From contig CALUUK010000012.1 of assembly GCA_944323955.1 (NCBI GenBank), positions 1-47,464 of the forward strand: a stretch of DNA of 47,464 nucleotides, in the 5' to 3' direction. The DNA comes from Candidatus Gastranaerophilales bacterium (GTDB taxonomy: Bacteria; Cyanobacteriota; Vampirovibrionia; Gastranaerophilales; Gastranaerophilaceae). Of the stretch, positions 38,257 to 46,266 are shown piece after piece. Every line of letters begins with the position of its first letter. Within the stretch, counting starts at the first letter, position 1. The notes beneath the pieces are model-generated. The model saw only the letters and a list, made by a program, of their open reading frames with translations. It was not told the origin of the DNA and ran no database searches. A program made the translations under genes and the position numbers.

Positions 38257-38316
38257 CAATGTCTGCCTTTACAATAAATATTGTCGAAATTATTAAACTG
38301 ACAGTATAATATATAT

Positions 38317-38985
38317 ATGAAATTTATTCTATTTATATTAACCGTAATTATTATACAAAATTCCTGTGTCTTTGCCCTTGAGACAGATGATGATCCAAAT
38401 GCGGTTTTTTTAAATTTCAGCGAAGATGAAAAATCAGATTTTAATATTAATAATATAAAGAAGGGAACAATATACCGTGATAATATAAATTTAAACGAAG
38501 CTCCTTTAAAAAGAAATTATGATAAATTATTATACCAGGATGTTAACCGTCCTATTCCACGGAAAAAATCAGTTTCAAAATCGCTTGAAAAAAACATAAA
38601 TGAAAATACAATATTCGGTACTTCCTACAAAACAACTTCTGATGCAAACGGATGGAATGACTCTTTATCACTATATTCAAAATATAAAAAAGACAGATTT
38701 TCTTTTACTTCCTCATATATCCAAAAAGATCTTGATATAAGAGGCAAGAAGCGGCCGGGTTCTGTTTCTCTTACTCCTGAACTTAAAATAAACGACCATA
38801 TATCTTTAAAAAACATTTTTACAAATAACATTACCGATAAACAACGTAAAAACGAAGTTGTTATATCTTTAAAACCGTTTAAAGACGGAAGAATGGATCT
38901 GGATTTGGGCGCAGGACAAACATATTCCTTAATGAATGAACCTTCAAATTCCCATCTGAAGTTTTCAACAAGATTTCGTTTTTAA
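38317..38985 (+). CDS. Small outer-membrane beta-barrel candidate
   Basis: The 222-residue protein has a Sec signal (FILFILTVIIIQNSCVFA) and an acidic, Asn-rich N-terminal third. The second half contains alternating short strands (TSYKTTSDANGWN, SLSLYSKYKKDRFSFTSSYIQ, GSVSLTPELKINDHISLKNIFTN, GRMDLDLGAGQTYSL) and ends in HLKFSTRFRF. A terminal Phe preceded by alternating aromatic or hydrophobic residues is the usual outer-membrane barrel signal. About eight strands can be counted. I do not recognise the family. It supports a diderm envelope. Confidence 0.65.
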   Translation: MKFILFILTVIIIQNSCVFALETDDDPNAVFLNFSEDEKSDFNINNIKKGTIYRDNINLNEAPLKRNYDKLLYQDVNRPIPRKKSVSKSLEKNINENTIFGTSYKTTSDANGWNDSLSLYSKYKKDRFSFTSSYIQKDLDIRGKKRPGSVSLTPELKINDHISLKNIFTNNITDKQRKNEVVISLKPFKDGRMDLDLGAGQTYSLMNEPSNSHLKFSTRFRF

Positions 38986-39051
38986 CATTCAGAAGCTGAT
39001 TAAAAACCTCCGGCATTCATTTTTAAAATCTAATCTGCATTTTTTAAATTT

Positions 39052-39921
39052 TCACGAACATTTTAATTCATTCATATTTTTTCTTATTTCAATAATCCCG
39101 CCGCATTTCATAATTGCATCATCGCGTATTATCTCACCCACGGAATCTGCGGTTATAACACCTGATTTTGGATTTTTTACCGAGAGGATGTGTCCTTTTA
39201 TATCAGCTTCAACCTCCGAATATTCAAAAGAAAAATCACAATCAATCATTTCACAATTTATTAATTTTAAATTTTTACAATAACATAACGGCTGAGTACC
39301 GATAATTTTACAATTTAGAAAAGTCAGATTCTCGCTGAACCAACCGAGATATTCACCTTTTACAACGGAATTTTCTACGGTAATATTCTTACTGTGCCAG
39401 AATGCATCTTTAGTATCCAAATTCGAATTTTTAATATTAAGATTTTTCATATACTGAAAAGAGTATTTACCCGTCATATTCAAATTCTCAATTTGAACAT
39501 CTTTTGACTCAAAGAGGAAATAAACAGCATTTATTTTAGAATCCTTAATCTCCACCCCTTTACAGCGCCATCCGAATTCTATAGAATCAATGTCACAATT
39601 ATCAACCGCAATATTTTTACATTCGCGGAGTGTTTTAACTCCGGAAATTTTACATCCTTTAAGTTTTCCGTCCGAAGAATACCAAATCGGAGCACGGGTT
39701 AAATCATCCATTGTTGAGTTAATAAGTTCAAATTTTTTTGCATGCCATAAAGGGTATCTTAGTGAAAAAAAGCAATTATTTACACTGATATTACGGCATT
39801 CTTTTAAAACGGATTCGCCGTCTTTAGGTCCTGCAAATATGCAATCAGATACTTCTGTGTTTCTAATATTATATAAAGAGCGTTCTTCATCAAAAGTTTG
39901 GTTAATTATTTGCTTTTTCAT
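39052..39921 (-). CDS. DUF3737-type beta-helix protein
   Basis: The 289-residue protein consists of many short repeats of the form xxxNCxFxxxYPLWHxK and KxLxIxNSxxDxKDAFWHSKN, a right-handed beta-helix-like pattern that matches the DUF3737 family of gut bacteria. No signal peptide or catalytic motif is visible. Cys, Trp and Asn are enriched at repeat positions (SVNNCFFSLRYPLWHAKKFE, DNCDIDSIEFGWRCKGVE). The role of the family is not known. It overlaps the end of the upstream EamA transporter gene by 20 bases, so they form an operon. Confidence 0.82.
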   Translation of the reverse strand: MKKQIINQTFDEERSLYNIRNTEVSDCIFAGPKDGESVLKECRNISVNNCFFSLRYPLWHAKKFELINSTMDDLTRAPIWYSSDGKLKGCKISGVKTLRECKNIAVDNCDIDSIEFGWRCKGVEIKDSKINAVYFLFESKDVQIENLNMTGKYSFQYMKNLNIKNSNLDTKDAFWHSKNITVENSVVKGEYLGWFSENLTFLNCKIIGTQPLCYCKNLKLINCEMIDCDFSFEYSEVEADIKGHILSVKNPKSGVITADSVGEIIRDDAIMKCGGIIEIRKNMNELKCS

Positions 39922-40810
39922 TGAAACCTCCTTTTAGCTTTATTTGAGAAAGTATAATAGCCCCCATCATAATAATGCAGCCTGTTACTTCTCTTATTGT
40001 TAATGTTTCGTTTAATATAATCATTCCGCCCAAAACTGCAAAAACAGCCTCCGAACTAAGAATAAGTGTTGCAAGTATCGGTTTTGTGGCTTTATGTCCG
40101 AAAATTTGCAATGTATAAGCCCCTGCCGTTACAATTACGCCGATAAATAAAACAGGTTTCCAGCCCGCAAGAATTAATTGAATTTCGGGTTTATCAAAAA
40201 ACAACGAAAAGGGCAAAGACAACATTCCCGCTATAATAAATTGCATCATTGCCAGTTTTACCGCATCTGTTCTTTTAGAGTAATAACTTACTACAATAAT
40301 ATGTAATGCAAAGAAAAATGCGCTGACAAGCAGAAATATATCCCACAATTCAAAACTTGACATTTCTTTTGCGCACAATAAATAAAGACCGATAAGCGCG
40401 ATAAAAATGCTTATTGAAACATTCATTGTAAGTCTGTGTTTAAGAAAAACAGCGATTAAAGGAACAAATAAGATATATAAAGACGTTATAAATCCTGCTT
40501 TTCCGGCATCAGCATATATCATACAATATTGATTTATTGAAAAAGCAATAAATAAAACAATTCCCGCAAGCAAACCGCCTTTAAACAAATTTTTAACAGG
40601 ATATTTTGTATCAAATTTGCGCAATAAAAACATAAGAGGAAGCAGTGAAACAGCACCGATAAAACACCTCAAAGTATTAAAAGTAAACGGCTCAACATAA
40701 TTCATTCCAAGTTTTTGAGCAACAAATGACAACCCGGAGATAAACGCTGCAAGCACAAGCGAAATATTGCAATATATATTAAGTTTCTTTATACTTTTCC
40801 TATCTTTCAT
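39902..40810 (-). CDS. EamA/DMT-family transporter
   Basis: The 302-residue protein has about ten membrane spans in two EamA halves. GLSFVAQKLGMNYVEPFTFNTLRC opens the first, AGKAGFITSLYILFVPLIAVFLKHRL and ATLILSSEAVFAVLGGMIILNETLT are the conserved EamA blocks. It probably exports or imports a small metabolite such as an amino acid. The DUF3737 gene follows with a 20-base overlap. It is unrelated at close range to the EamA gene at 21647-22507. Confidence 0.9.
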   Translation of the reverse strand: MKDRKSIKKLNIYCNISLVLAAFISGLSFVAQKLGMNYVEPFTFNTLRCFIGAVSLLPLMFLLRKFDTKYPVKNLFKGGLLAGIVLFIAFSINQYCMIYADAGKAGFITSLYILFVPLIAVFLKHRLTMNVSISIFIALIGLYLLCAKEMSSFELWDIFLLVSAFFFALHIIVVSYYSKRTDAVKLAMMQFIIAGMLSLPFSLFFDKPEIQLILAGWKPVLFIGVIVTAGAYTLQIFGHKATKPILATLILSSEAVFAVLGGMIILNETLTIREVTGCIIMMGAIILSQIKLKGGFNEKANN

Positions 40811-41099
40811 ATTTTTATTATTTACTACAAATTTTTCAATATCAAATACTTATACCAGATAAATCGCTATGCCTCACAGGCATAATAAAGTGTAATATAT
40901 TCATTTAAAAAATTATAAAAAGTAGCGCGTTTCACTCTTCCGAGTAAAACGTGTGTAAAAGAACACATGGTTTGATTATTTGTTCCACATGGTTTGATTA
41001 TTTTGGGCAACATAAAATTTGAAATATTAAATAAATGAGCAAATTTGCAATTTTAAGAATATAAAGTTACTATCATAAAAACAAATTAAAATATATAAG
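40811..41099. other. Intergenic accessory boundary with hairpin and tandem repeat
   Basis: This 289-bp gap between the EamA and csoR genes has no gene I can support. It carries an imperfect hairpin at 40928-40951 (CGTTTCACTC/GAGTAAAACG, one mismatch). Next comes a tandem pair of near-identical 17-22-bp repeats, CACATGGTTTGATTATTT at 40964 and 40986, ending TTTTGGGCA at 41009. A similar arrangement with a different core lies at 47399-47445, and a decayed relative at 43226-43295. Confidence 0.6.
40964..41009 (+). repeat. Two 22-bp-spaced tandem repeats resembling an IS end
   Basis: CACATGGTTTGATTATTT occurs at 40964 and 40986. The second copy runs on to TTTTGGGCA, and the pair is preceded by GTAAAAGAA. 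A pair at 47399-47445 has the same spacing, the same upstream GTAAAAGAA and the same TTTTGGG...CA end. Multiple tandem terminal repeats ending in CA recall the right ends of IS21-type elements. No transposase is nearby, so it would be a solo remnant. Confidence 0.45.
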
Positions 41100-41408
41100 T
41101 TAACTCTGCATTTTATCAAGCAGAGTTTTAATTTCCATAATTTTTTCTTTTGCAATTTCAGAATCAGAAAAAGACTTAGCAACACATTCTTCAAGATGTG
41201 TTTTCAATATATTGCTTTCAACATGTTTTATTGCTGAACGTACAGCCTTGAGCTGCACAATAATATCCGGACAATATCGTTGTTCTTCAATCATTTTCTT
41301 GATACCTTCCAACTGACCTATTGCCCTGTTTAGGCGAGGTATCTCATGTTTATGGCTCGGATTTTCTGATTTTTTTATGTTCATATCTTTTTTAGACTCT
41401 TTTTTCAT
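41100..41408 (-). CDS. CsoR/RcnR-family metal-sensing repressor
   Basis: The protein has the all-helical DUF156 fold. HEIPRLNRAIGQLEGIKKMIEEQRYCPDII sits around the first metal Cys, and HVESNILKTHLEECV supplies the His and second Cys, giving the C-x-H-C ligand set typical of copper-binding CsoR. It should repress its operon until metal binds. The start is uncertain: ATG 41408 gives 102 residues, but TTG 41438 has AAGGAG six bases upstream and would give 112. It lies 58 bp (from ATG) downstream of the metallothionein gene, and CsoR-type operators sit in the promoter before that gene (41607-41657). Confidence 0.85.
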   Translation of the reverse strand: MKKESKKDMNIKKSENPSHKHEIPRLNRAIGQLEGIKKMIEEQRYCPDIIVQLKAVRSAIKHVESNILKTHLEECVAKSFSDSEIAKEKIMEIKTLLDKMQS

Positions 41409-41466
41409 TCTTTCATTATACACAAAAAGAAGCAGCAACGCCGCTCCTTAATCCTAAAATAATATT

Positions 41467-41586
41467 CTATTTTTCAGAAGGTTCATTGCACTCAGGCGGG
41501 CAATTACATTTGTCTTCGGTGCAAGTACAGTTGTCTCCGCATTTGCAGTTAACGCATTTGCAATGTGGATTTGAACATTTAGCCAT
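41467..41586 (-). CDS. Metallothionein, 39 residues
   Basis: This gene is short but strong. The 39-residue product starts MAKCSNPHCKCVNCKCGDNC and has ten cysteines, mostly in C-x-C and C-x-x-C spacings (for example CKCVNCKC and CNCPPEC). That pattern is that of cyanobacterial-type bacterial metallothioneins, which bind Cu, Zn or Cd ions. AGGAGG stands a few bases before ATG 41586. It lies under a consensus promoter bearing two CsoR-type operators, with csoR itself next downstream, so it is probably induced by copper or a similar metal. Confidence 0.9.
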   Translation of the reverse strand: MAKCSNPHCKCVNCKCGDNCTCTEDKCNCPPECNEPSEK

Positions 41587-41606
41587 ATTAGCCTCCTTTT
41601 TCTTTT

Positions 41607-41666
41607 ATACCCACAGGGGGTATCTAACTACATGTACATAATACCCTATAGGGGTATATTTGTCAA
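41607..41666 (-). promoter_or_regulatory. Consensus promoter with two CsoR-type operators
   Basis: Read on the minus strand: -35 TTGACA (41661-41666), a 17-bp spacer, then -10 TATTAT (41638-41643). The palindrome ATACCCTATAGGGGTAT (41641-41657) fills the spacer, and ATACCCACAGGGGGTAT (41607-41623) lies downstream, 34 bp centre to centre. Both have the G-tract/C-tract dyad known for CsoR. A repressor here would block RNA polymerase. The metallothionein and csoR genes lie downstream. Confidence 0.85.
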
Positions 41667-41692
41667 GTGGTCTTTTTATGATAAATCGTGTA

Positions 41693-42052
41693 TTAATCCA
41701 TCTCACCCTTGTAGGCGCAGGGGATATTTTCTTCTTTTAAATAATTCATTCCCCACTTGTTTAACTCAATAATTGCAGGAATAAGTGTTTCACCTCTTTT
41801 AGTGAGAGAATATTCAGTTTTTGGCGGCACTACGGGATAAAGTTTTCGTTTGATTATTCCATCTGTTTCAAGTTCTTTTAACTGTTGTATAAGCATTTTG
41901 GGAGTTGCGTGTGAAATCAATTTTTGTAGTTCATTATATCTCAATGTTTTATTTATAAGGTGTCCGATTATAACTCCTTTGTATTTCCCTCCGATTATAT
42001 CCATTGTTGCCTCAAGCGGACATTTATATTCATCTTTCTTATGCTTAGTCAT
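41693..42052 (-). CDS. HxlR-family transcriptional regulator
   Basis: The 119-residue protein has the winged-helix HxlR domain: CPLEATMDIIGGKYKGVIIGHL, then the helix-turn-helix (RYNELQKLISHATPKMLIQQLKELETDGIIKRKLY) and the wing (PPKTEYSLTKRGETL). The Cys at the start of the domain (KCPLE) is the conserved position used as a redox or electrophile sensor in some relatives such as YodB and HypR. It is divergent from the metallo-hydrolase gene at 42160, across a 107-bp region with an inverted repeat, so it probably controls both itself and that gene. Confidence 0.92.
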   Translation of the reverse strand: MTKHKKDEYKCPLEATMDIIGGKYKGVIIGHLINKTLRYNELQKLISHATPKMLIQQLKELETDGIIKRKLYPVVPPKTEYSLTKRGETLIPAIIELNKWGMNYLKEENIPCAYKGEMD

Positions 42053-42071
42053 AATTAAAGTCCCTAATTTA

Positions 42072-42113
42072 CTTTTTGGTAAGTATTATACAAAAAAGTG
42101 CATTCTTGTCAAA
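42072..42113 (-). promoter_or_regulatory. Promoter of the HxlR gene with inverted repeat
   Basis: On the minus strand -35 TTGACA (42108-42113) and -10 TATAAT (42086-42091) have a 16-bp spacer. The inverted arms ACTTTTT (42072-42078) and AAAAAGT (42094-42100) flank the -10. This spacing suits a winged-helix dimer such as HxlR, so autoregulation is likely. The divergent hydrolase promoter is less clear. Confidence 0.65.
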
Positions 42114-42159
42114 AAGATAATAAATGTATAAAATTGCTTTATTAAAGGAGGAAATCTAA

Positions 42160-42951
42160 ATGAAAATTACACAGGTAAGAAGTGCAACAATTATAGTTGA
42201 ATATAATAATACAAAATTTTTAATTGACCCATGGCTTATGCCCAAAGATTATATGCCCGGGTTTGATGTTGCAATAAATTCCGATGTCAGACAGCCAAGA
42301 GTGGAGCTGCCTTTTGGAATTGAAAAAATTGTTGATGTTGATGCTGTTATTATCACTCATATCCACCCTGACCACTGGGATGAATTTGCAGAAAAAGCTC
42401 TGGATAAAAATATAAAAGTTTTTGTTCAATCTTCTGTTGATAAAGACTACGTTATCTCAAAGGGTTTTACAAATGTTGAGATTATACAAGAATCCGGAAT
42501 AGAATATAATGCCATAACCCTATACAAAACAGGAACTCAACATGGCAAAAGAGAGATAATAAAACCGTTATGTGATTCTGTTGGCTTGCCTTATGATGCA
42601 ATGGGTGTTGTTTTTAAATCAAATAATGAAAAATCATTGTATATTGCAGGCGATACAATTTGGTGTGAGGAAGTAAAAGATGTCTTAGGCAAATACAAGC
42701 CTGAAGTTATAGTAGTAAATGCCTGTGCGGCAACTCTTTTGAACGGAGAACGCATAATTATGAATATTGAAGATGTAAAAAATGTTTTGGATGCTGCGCC
42801 TGACGCAAAAGTAATTGCAAGTCATTTAGATACAGTCAGCCATCTTTCTGTTACAAGAGAAGATTTAAAAGAATTTAAAACTAAAAATAATATCGGTAAT
42901 CTGCTAATCCCTAATGATGGAGAAACGCTTGATTTTATAGGCAATAATTAA
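42160..42951 (+). CDS. Metallo-beta-lactamase-fold hydrolase
   Basis: The 263-residue protein has the MBL fold. IDPWLMPKD, then the metal motif THIHPDHWDEF (HxHxDH), GTQHGKRE with a further His, YIAGDTIWC with the bridging Asp, and ASHLDTVSH with the last His. It is of the UlaG-like branch of small cytosolic hydrolases, and the substrate is unknown. AAAGGAGG gives a strong ribosome-binding site. The divergent HxlR regulator suggests it answers reactive-electrophile or related stress. Confidence 0.88.
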   Translation: MKITQVRSATIIVEYNNTKFLIDPWLMPKDYMPGFDVAINSDVRQPRVELPFGIEKIVDVDAVIITHIHPDHWDEFAEKALDKNIKVFVQSSVDKDYVISKGFTNVEIIQESGIEYNAITLYKTGTQHGKREIIKPLCDSVGLPYDAMGVVFKSNNEKSLYIAGDTIWCEEVKDVLGKYKPEVIVVNACAATLLNGERIIMNIEDVKNVLDAAPDAKVIASHLDTVSHLSVTREDLKEFKTKNNIGNLLIPNDGETLDFIGNN

Positions 42952-43395
42952 AATTTTATACTAATGAAGTTGCTCAACCCAAGGTCGGAAAAATTTTCCC
43001 GACCTTGTTTCAAATTCTCAAACCTTATGATATTTTTGTAAAATTTTGCGGAACTGGACTATTCCGAAATAATCAAATTATCCGTACAGTTCAAATTTGG
43101 TGCGTATCTCACTGATAATATACAAATCTCAATCTATCCGTACAGTCCAGAAAAAGTCCAGTTTTCCAGTTTGATTTTTTTGGAACACTTAATTTTTCCG
43201 ACCCGAAAACGCCCACACAAAGCCTGCTTTACCAAATACAAAAAGACACATAGTTTGATTTCAATTTACAGATGGTTTGATTATTTTGGTAAAGCTCATT
43301 GTAAAAAAATATAGCTTATAAACAAATTTTAACTTTGTTAAAAACTTTTAAAAAATAAATCATATAAATAGCATTAAAAAATTTCACATTTTTAA
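42952..43395. other. Non-coding 444 bp with decayed repeats
   Basis: No gene is supported here. Near 43048-43061 and 43136-43150 the sequence TCCGTACAGT recurs and GTCCAG elements are repeated nearby, hinting at internal duplication. A 70-bp inverted repeat sits at 43226-43295. CACAAAGCCTGCTTTACC at 43215 recurs with one change at 47297, where it breaks the nuclease reading frame. The stretch looks like mobile-element debris. Confidence 0.6.
43226..43295. repeat. 70-bp inverted-repeat element
   Basis: GCTTTACCAAA (43226-43236) and TTTGGTAAAGC (43285-43295) are perfect 11-bp inverted arms. Inside lie two diverged copies of the repeat seen at 40964-41009 (ATAGTTTGATTTCA and ATGGTTTGATTATTTT). 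It could be a small non-autonomous element or a decayed IS end. Confidence 0.6.
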
Positions 43396-43704
43396 TTAGT
43401 GAATATGTTTTGGGCGTAATAGTAACATCTTTGTATCTTCTACAGCTTTTAGCCCATGAAGTGTTTTTGCAGGCATTACAATCATTTCTCCAGCTTTCAA
43501 TCTGTAAACTTTATCACCGACTGTAATATCTGCCAATCCCTCAATAATTTGAGCAACTTCATCTTTTTCATCACAATGCAGACTTCTTTCCACACCTGCT
43601 TTGAACGAGAGCAGAGTCAAAGAACTCTGCTCGTTGTCAAACACAAGTTTTTTATTAATTTTATCAGAATATTCAATATCTTTTAAATTAATTATTTCGC
43701 TCAT
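43396..43704 (-). CDS. Small cupin protein
   Basis: The 102-residue protein is a single cupin barrel: GVERSLHCDEKDEVAQIIEGLADI is the first conserved motif with His and Glu metal ligands, and GEMIVMPAKTLHGL the second with its His. Its ATG overlaps the stop of the hybrid-cluster protein gene by four bases (ATGA), so translation is coupled. Such cupins often accompany redox-stress genes, but the ligand is unknown. Confidence 0.88.
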   Translation of the reverse strand: MSEIINLKDIEYSDKINKKLVFDNEQSSLTLLSFKAGVERSLHCDEKDEVAQIIEGLADITVGDKVYRLKAGEMIVMPAKTLHGLKAVEDTKMLLLRPKHIH

Positions 43705-45236
43705 CTATTCAAAATCTCCTTAAGATCTTCTTTAGGTGTTGTAACAGGCTTTATTTTATACTTATCAACTAATATATTTAAAACATTTGGTGATACAAAT
43801 GCAGGTAATGTAGGTCCAAGTTTTATATTTTCAATGCCCAAATATAAAAGAGTCAATAAAATACAAACTGCCTTTTGCTCATACCAAGAAAGAACTAACG
43901 ATAATGGCAACTCATTTACTGAACAATTGAAAGCTTTAGATAATTCTACTGCTACTTTAATAGCTGAATAAGCATCATTGCACTGTCCCATATCCAATAA
44001 TCTCGGAATTCCATTTATCTCACCTAAATCCAAATCATTAAATCTGTATTTGCCGCAAGCTAATGTGAGAATAATAGAATCTTTCGGAGCTTGCTTTACA
44101 AAATCAGTATAATAATTTCTTCCAGGTCTTGCACCATCACATCCGCCTACCAAGAAAATATGTTTTATATCACCTGATTTTACTGCTTCTATAACTTTAT
44201 CAGCTACAGATAAAACTGTTCCATGTCCAAATCCAACAGTTAGGGTATCGCCACCATTTATACCAGTCATTTTTTTATCTTCTTTATACCCGCCAAGTTC
44301 AATAGCTTTTTCAATTACTGGTGTAAAATCTTTATCCTCTCCAATATGTACCATATCAGGATATTCAACAACTGAGGTTGTAAATACTCTATCTTTGTAA
44401 CTGTCTTTCACAGGCATAATACAATTTGTTGTAAATAAAATAGCGGCAGGGACATTATCAAATTCTTTTTGTTGATTTTGCCAAGCAGTTCCAAAATTAC
44501 CTTTCAAATGCGGATATTTATTCAATTCAGGATAAGCATGGCAAGGAAGCATTTCCCCATGTGTATAAATATTTACACCCTTATCTTTTGTCTGTTCAAG
44601 AAGCAAGCTCAAATCTCGCAAATCGTGACCTGTTACAATAATAAAAGGACCTTTTTCAATATTTGTTGTAACTTTTCTAGGTGCAGGAGTTCCGTAAGTT
44701 TCAGTATTTGCCTTATCTAAAAGCTCCATACATTTTAAATTTATTTCACCTGTTTTCAAAACTAAATTTAATAGCTCATCTGCTGATAAATCTTTTGAAA
44801 TTTCCTGTAATGCTTCGTAAAAGAAATTATCTGCATCAACATCTTTATAGCCTAAAACTCTTGCATGATGAGTATAAGCTGCCATACCTTTTAAACCGAA
44901 CAATATCAGCGATTTCAAACTTCTTATATCTTCATCACAATCCCAAACAGTTTTTATATCAAATTTAGAATCACAATGAATATTTTTTTGAACTTTTTCA
45001 ATAAATTCTTTAATAGATCTATCGTCAAAATTAACATTTGTAATTGTTGTGAATAAACCGTCAATTAAAAGTTCTGTATTCATATCACTTTTTTCTGCAC
45101 AATTCGCAAGCTCAATTAATTTGCTTGTAAGCTCATCTTGCAAATTTGAAGTATCAGCTTTTTTACCACACACACCTTGTACCGTACATCCTTTTCCATG
45201 AGCGGTTTGCTCACATTGAAAACAAAACATATTCAT
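43701..45236 (-). CDS. hcp: Hybrid-cluster protein, class I
   Basis: The 511-residue protein is the hydroxylamine reductase/NO reductase-type hybrid-cluster protein. The N-terminal cluster Cys are C5, C8, C17 and C23 (C-x2-C-x8-C-x5-C), the spacing of the [4Fe-4S] class found in strict anaerobes, not the [2Fe-2S] class of facultative bacteria. Later motifs include TGHDLRDL, YTHGEMLPCHAYPEL, TTNCIMPVKDSYKDR, GGCDGARPGRNYYTDF and LACGKYRFN. It detoxifies NO or hydroxylamine. GTAGGAG precedes ATG 45236. It lies between the Rrf2 regulator and cupin genes in one operon. Confidence 0.96.
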   Translation of the reverse strand: MNMFCFQCEQTAHGKGCTVQGVCGKKADTSNLQDELTSKLIELANCAEKSDMNTELLIDGLFTTITNVNFDDRSIKEFIEKVQKNIHCDSKFDIKTVWDCDEDIRSLKSLILFGLKGMAAYTHHARVLGYKDVDADNFFYEALQEISKDLSADELLNLVLKTGEINLKCMELLDKANTETYGTPAPRKVTTNIEKGPFIIVTGHDLRDLSLLLEQTKDKGVNIYTHGEMLPCHAYPELNKYPHLKGNFGTAWQNQQKEFDNVPAAILFTTNCIMPVKDSYKDRVFTTSVVEYPDMVHIGEDKDFTPVIEKAIELGGYKEDKKMTGINGGDTLTVGFGHGTVLSVADKVIEAVKSGDIKHIFLVGGCDGARPGRNYYTDFVKQAPKDSIILTLACGKYRFNDLDLGEINGIPRLLDMGQCNDAYSAIKVAVELSKAFNCSVNELPLSLVLSWYEQKAVCILLTLLYLGIENIKLGPTLPAFVSPNVLNILVDKYKIKPVTTPKEDLKEILNR

Positions 45237-45245
45237 AATTTTCTC

Positions 45246-45641
45246 CTACAATTTTAAATTACTAATACTGTTGTTTTTCATAAATTCTTCAAACATATTA
45301 TTGATTGAAGAAATAAGCGGTTTCATAATACAGCAACAAGATGTTATATGTCTTGATGAGAACAGACAATCTTTACGGATATATTTTCCTTCAATAGCTT
45401 CATAAATGTCCATAAGACTTGAATTTTCTTTTCCTTTAACAATACTAAAACCACCTTTAGGTCCCTTGACGGAAGCTAAAAAACCACTTTTTACAAGTCT
45501 TTGCAAAACTTTAGACAAATGATTTTCCGAGATTGAAAAAACTTTTGCAATCTCTTTTAATGGAACAATTTCACCTTTTCGATGTGCAATATAAATCATT
45601 ACATGTAGCCCTATTGCTGTCGCTTCTGAAATATTAATCAT
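45246..45641 (-). CDS. Rrf2-family regulator, NsrR-like
   Basis: The 131-residue protein has the Rrf2 winged helix (LKEIAKVFSISENHLSKVLQRLVKSGFLASVKGPKGGFSI) and, in its C-terminal half, cysteines at 92, 102, 103 and 104 (DCLFSSRHITSCCC). In NsrR three Cys near 91-102 hold the NO-sensing cluster, so this is probably an NsrR-type nitrosative-stress sensor. It is directly upstream of hcp, its likely target. Palindromes at 46213-46231 and 46267-46302, ahead of the operon, are candidate operators. Confidence 0.88.
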   Translation of the reverse strand: MINISEATAIGLHVMIYIAHRKGEIVPLKEIAKVFSISENHLSKVLQRLVKSGFLASVKGPKGGFSIVKGKENSSLMDIYEAIEGKYIRKDCLFSSRHITSCCCIMKPLISSINNMFEEFMKNNSISNLKL

Positions 45642-45685
45642 ATCAATCCTTTTTAATTCCTTTTTTAGATATTGTATAAAGTAAT

Positions 45686-46165
45686 TTAGCTTTCATTAAT
45701 TAATTTCCCTGTAATATGCTCAGGAACTAACTCTAAACAAGCTACCGCATTTGCAAATTTTTTGATTTCATCTTCTATGAAGTCTTCATCTGCAAAATCA
45801 AATTGTCGGCTTATGTTTCGACAAATGCTTAAAGTTTTTTCTCTATTTTCAATAAATTTTATACGACCAAAAATAATTACACTCCTAACATCTAAACCTC
45901 TTTTTGATTCGACAGGTATTCCTTTTTCAAAGACGGTAAAAGATACTTTATCATTCATTTTTATTGCATCAATTTTATGTCCCTTTTTTGCCCCATGAAA
46001 GTAAATTTTATTTTCAGTTGTAGAATATTTATAGTTTATTGGTATTCCATAAGGATAACCATTATCTCCATTAACTGATAAGACACCTCTTACTTCGTTA
46101 TTTAAAATTTCCTGACATTCTTCAAGAGATAGTTGTTGTTTTTTTCTTCTCATCTCTCTAAACAT
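45686..46165 (-). CDS. Pyridoxamine 5'-phosphate oxidase-fold flavoprotein, NimA-like
   Basis: The 159-residue protein resembles the nitroimidazole-resistance/FMN-binding split-barrel group: RGVLSVNGDNGYPYGIPINYKY, KIYFHGAKKGHKIDAIKMNDKVSFTVFEKG, and SVIIFGRIKFIE. It probably binds FMN and may reduce nitro compounds or related oxidants. It is upstream of the Rrf2-hcp-cupin genes on the same strand, and may be the first gene of that operon. GAGGA precedes ATG 46165. Confidence 0.85.
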   Translation of the reverse strand: MFREMRRKKQQLSLEECQEILNNEVRGVLSVNGDNGYPYGIPINYKYSTTENKIYFHGAKKGHKIDAIKMNDKVSFTVFEKGIPVESKRGLDVRSVIIFGRIKFIENREKTLSICRNISRQFDFADEDFIEDEIKKFANAVACLELVPEHITGKLINES

Positions 46166-46212
46166 ATTAAAATCCTCAATTTCTTATTAATTTCATCATT
46201 TAGGTCGACTAA

Positions 46213-46231
46213 TAATACATAATATGTATTA
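46213..46231 (-). promoter_or_regulatory. 19-bp palindrome upstream of the nitrosative-stress operon
   Basis: TAATACATA and TATGTATTA flank a single A/T centre, a 9-1-9 dyad 48 bases before the NimA-like start. Its 11-1-11-like geometry and ATGTATT half-site recall operators of NsrR/Rrf2 regulators. TATTAT within it could be the -10, so binding would repress. No -35 is obvious. Confidence 0.55.
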
Positions 46232-46266
46232 AGACTTAAACTTAAATAAGTAACAAAAATAATAAT

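Noticed and set aside
43020-43200. Small coding gene in the 444-bp gap
   Set aside because: Only short frames without ribosome-binding sites occur, and the stretch is rich in internal repeats.
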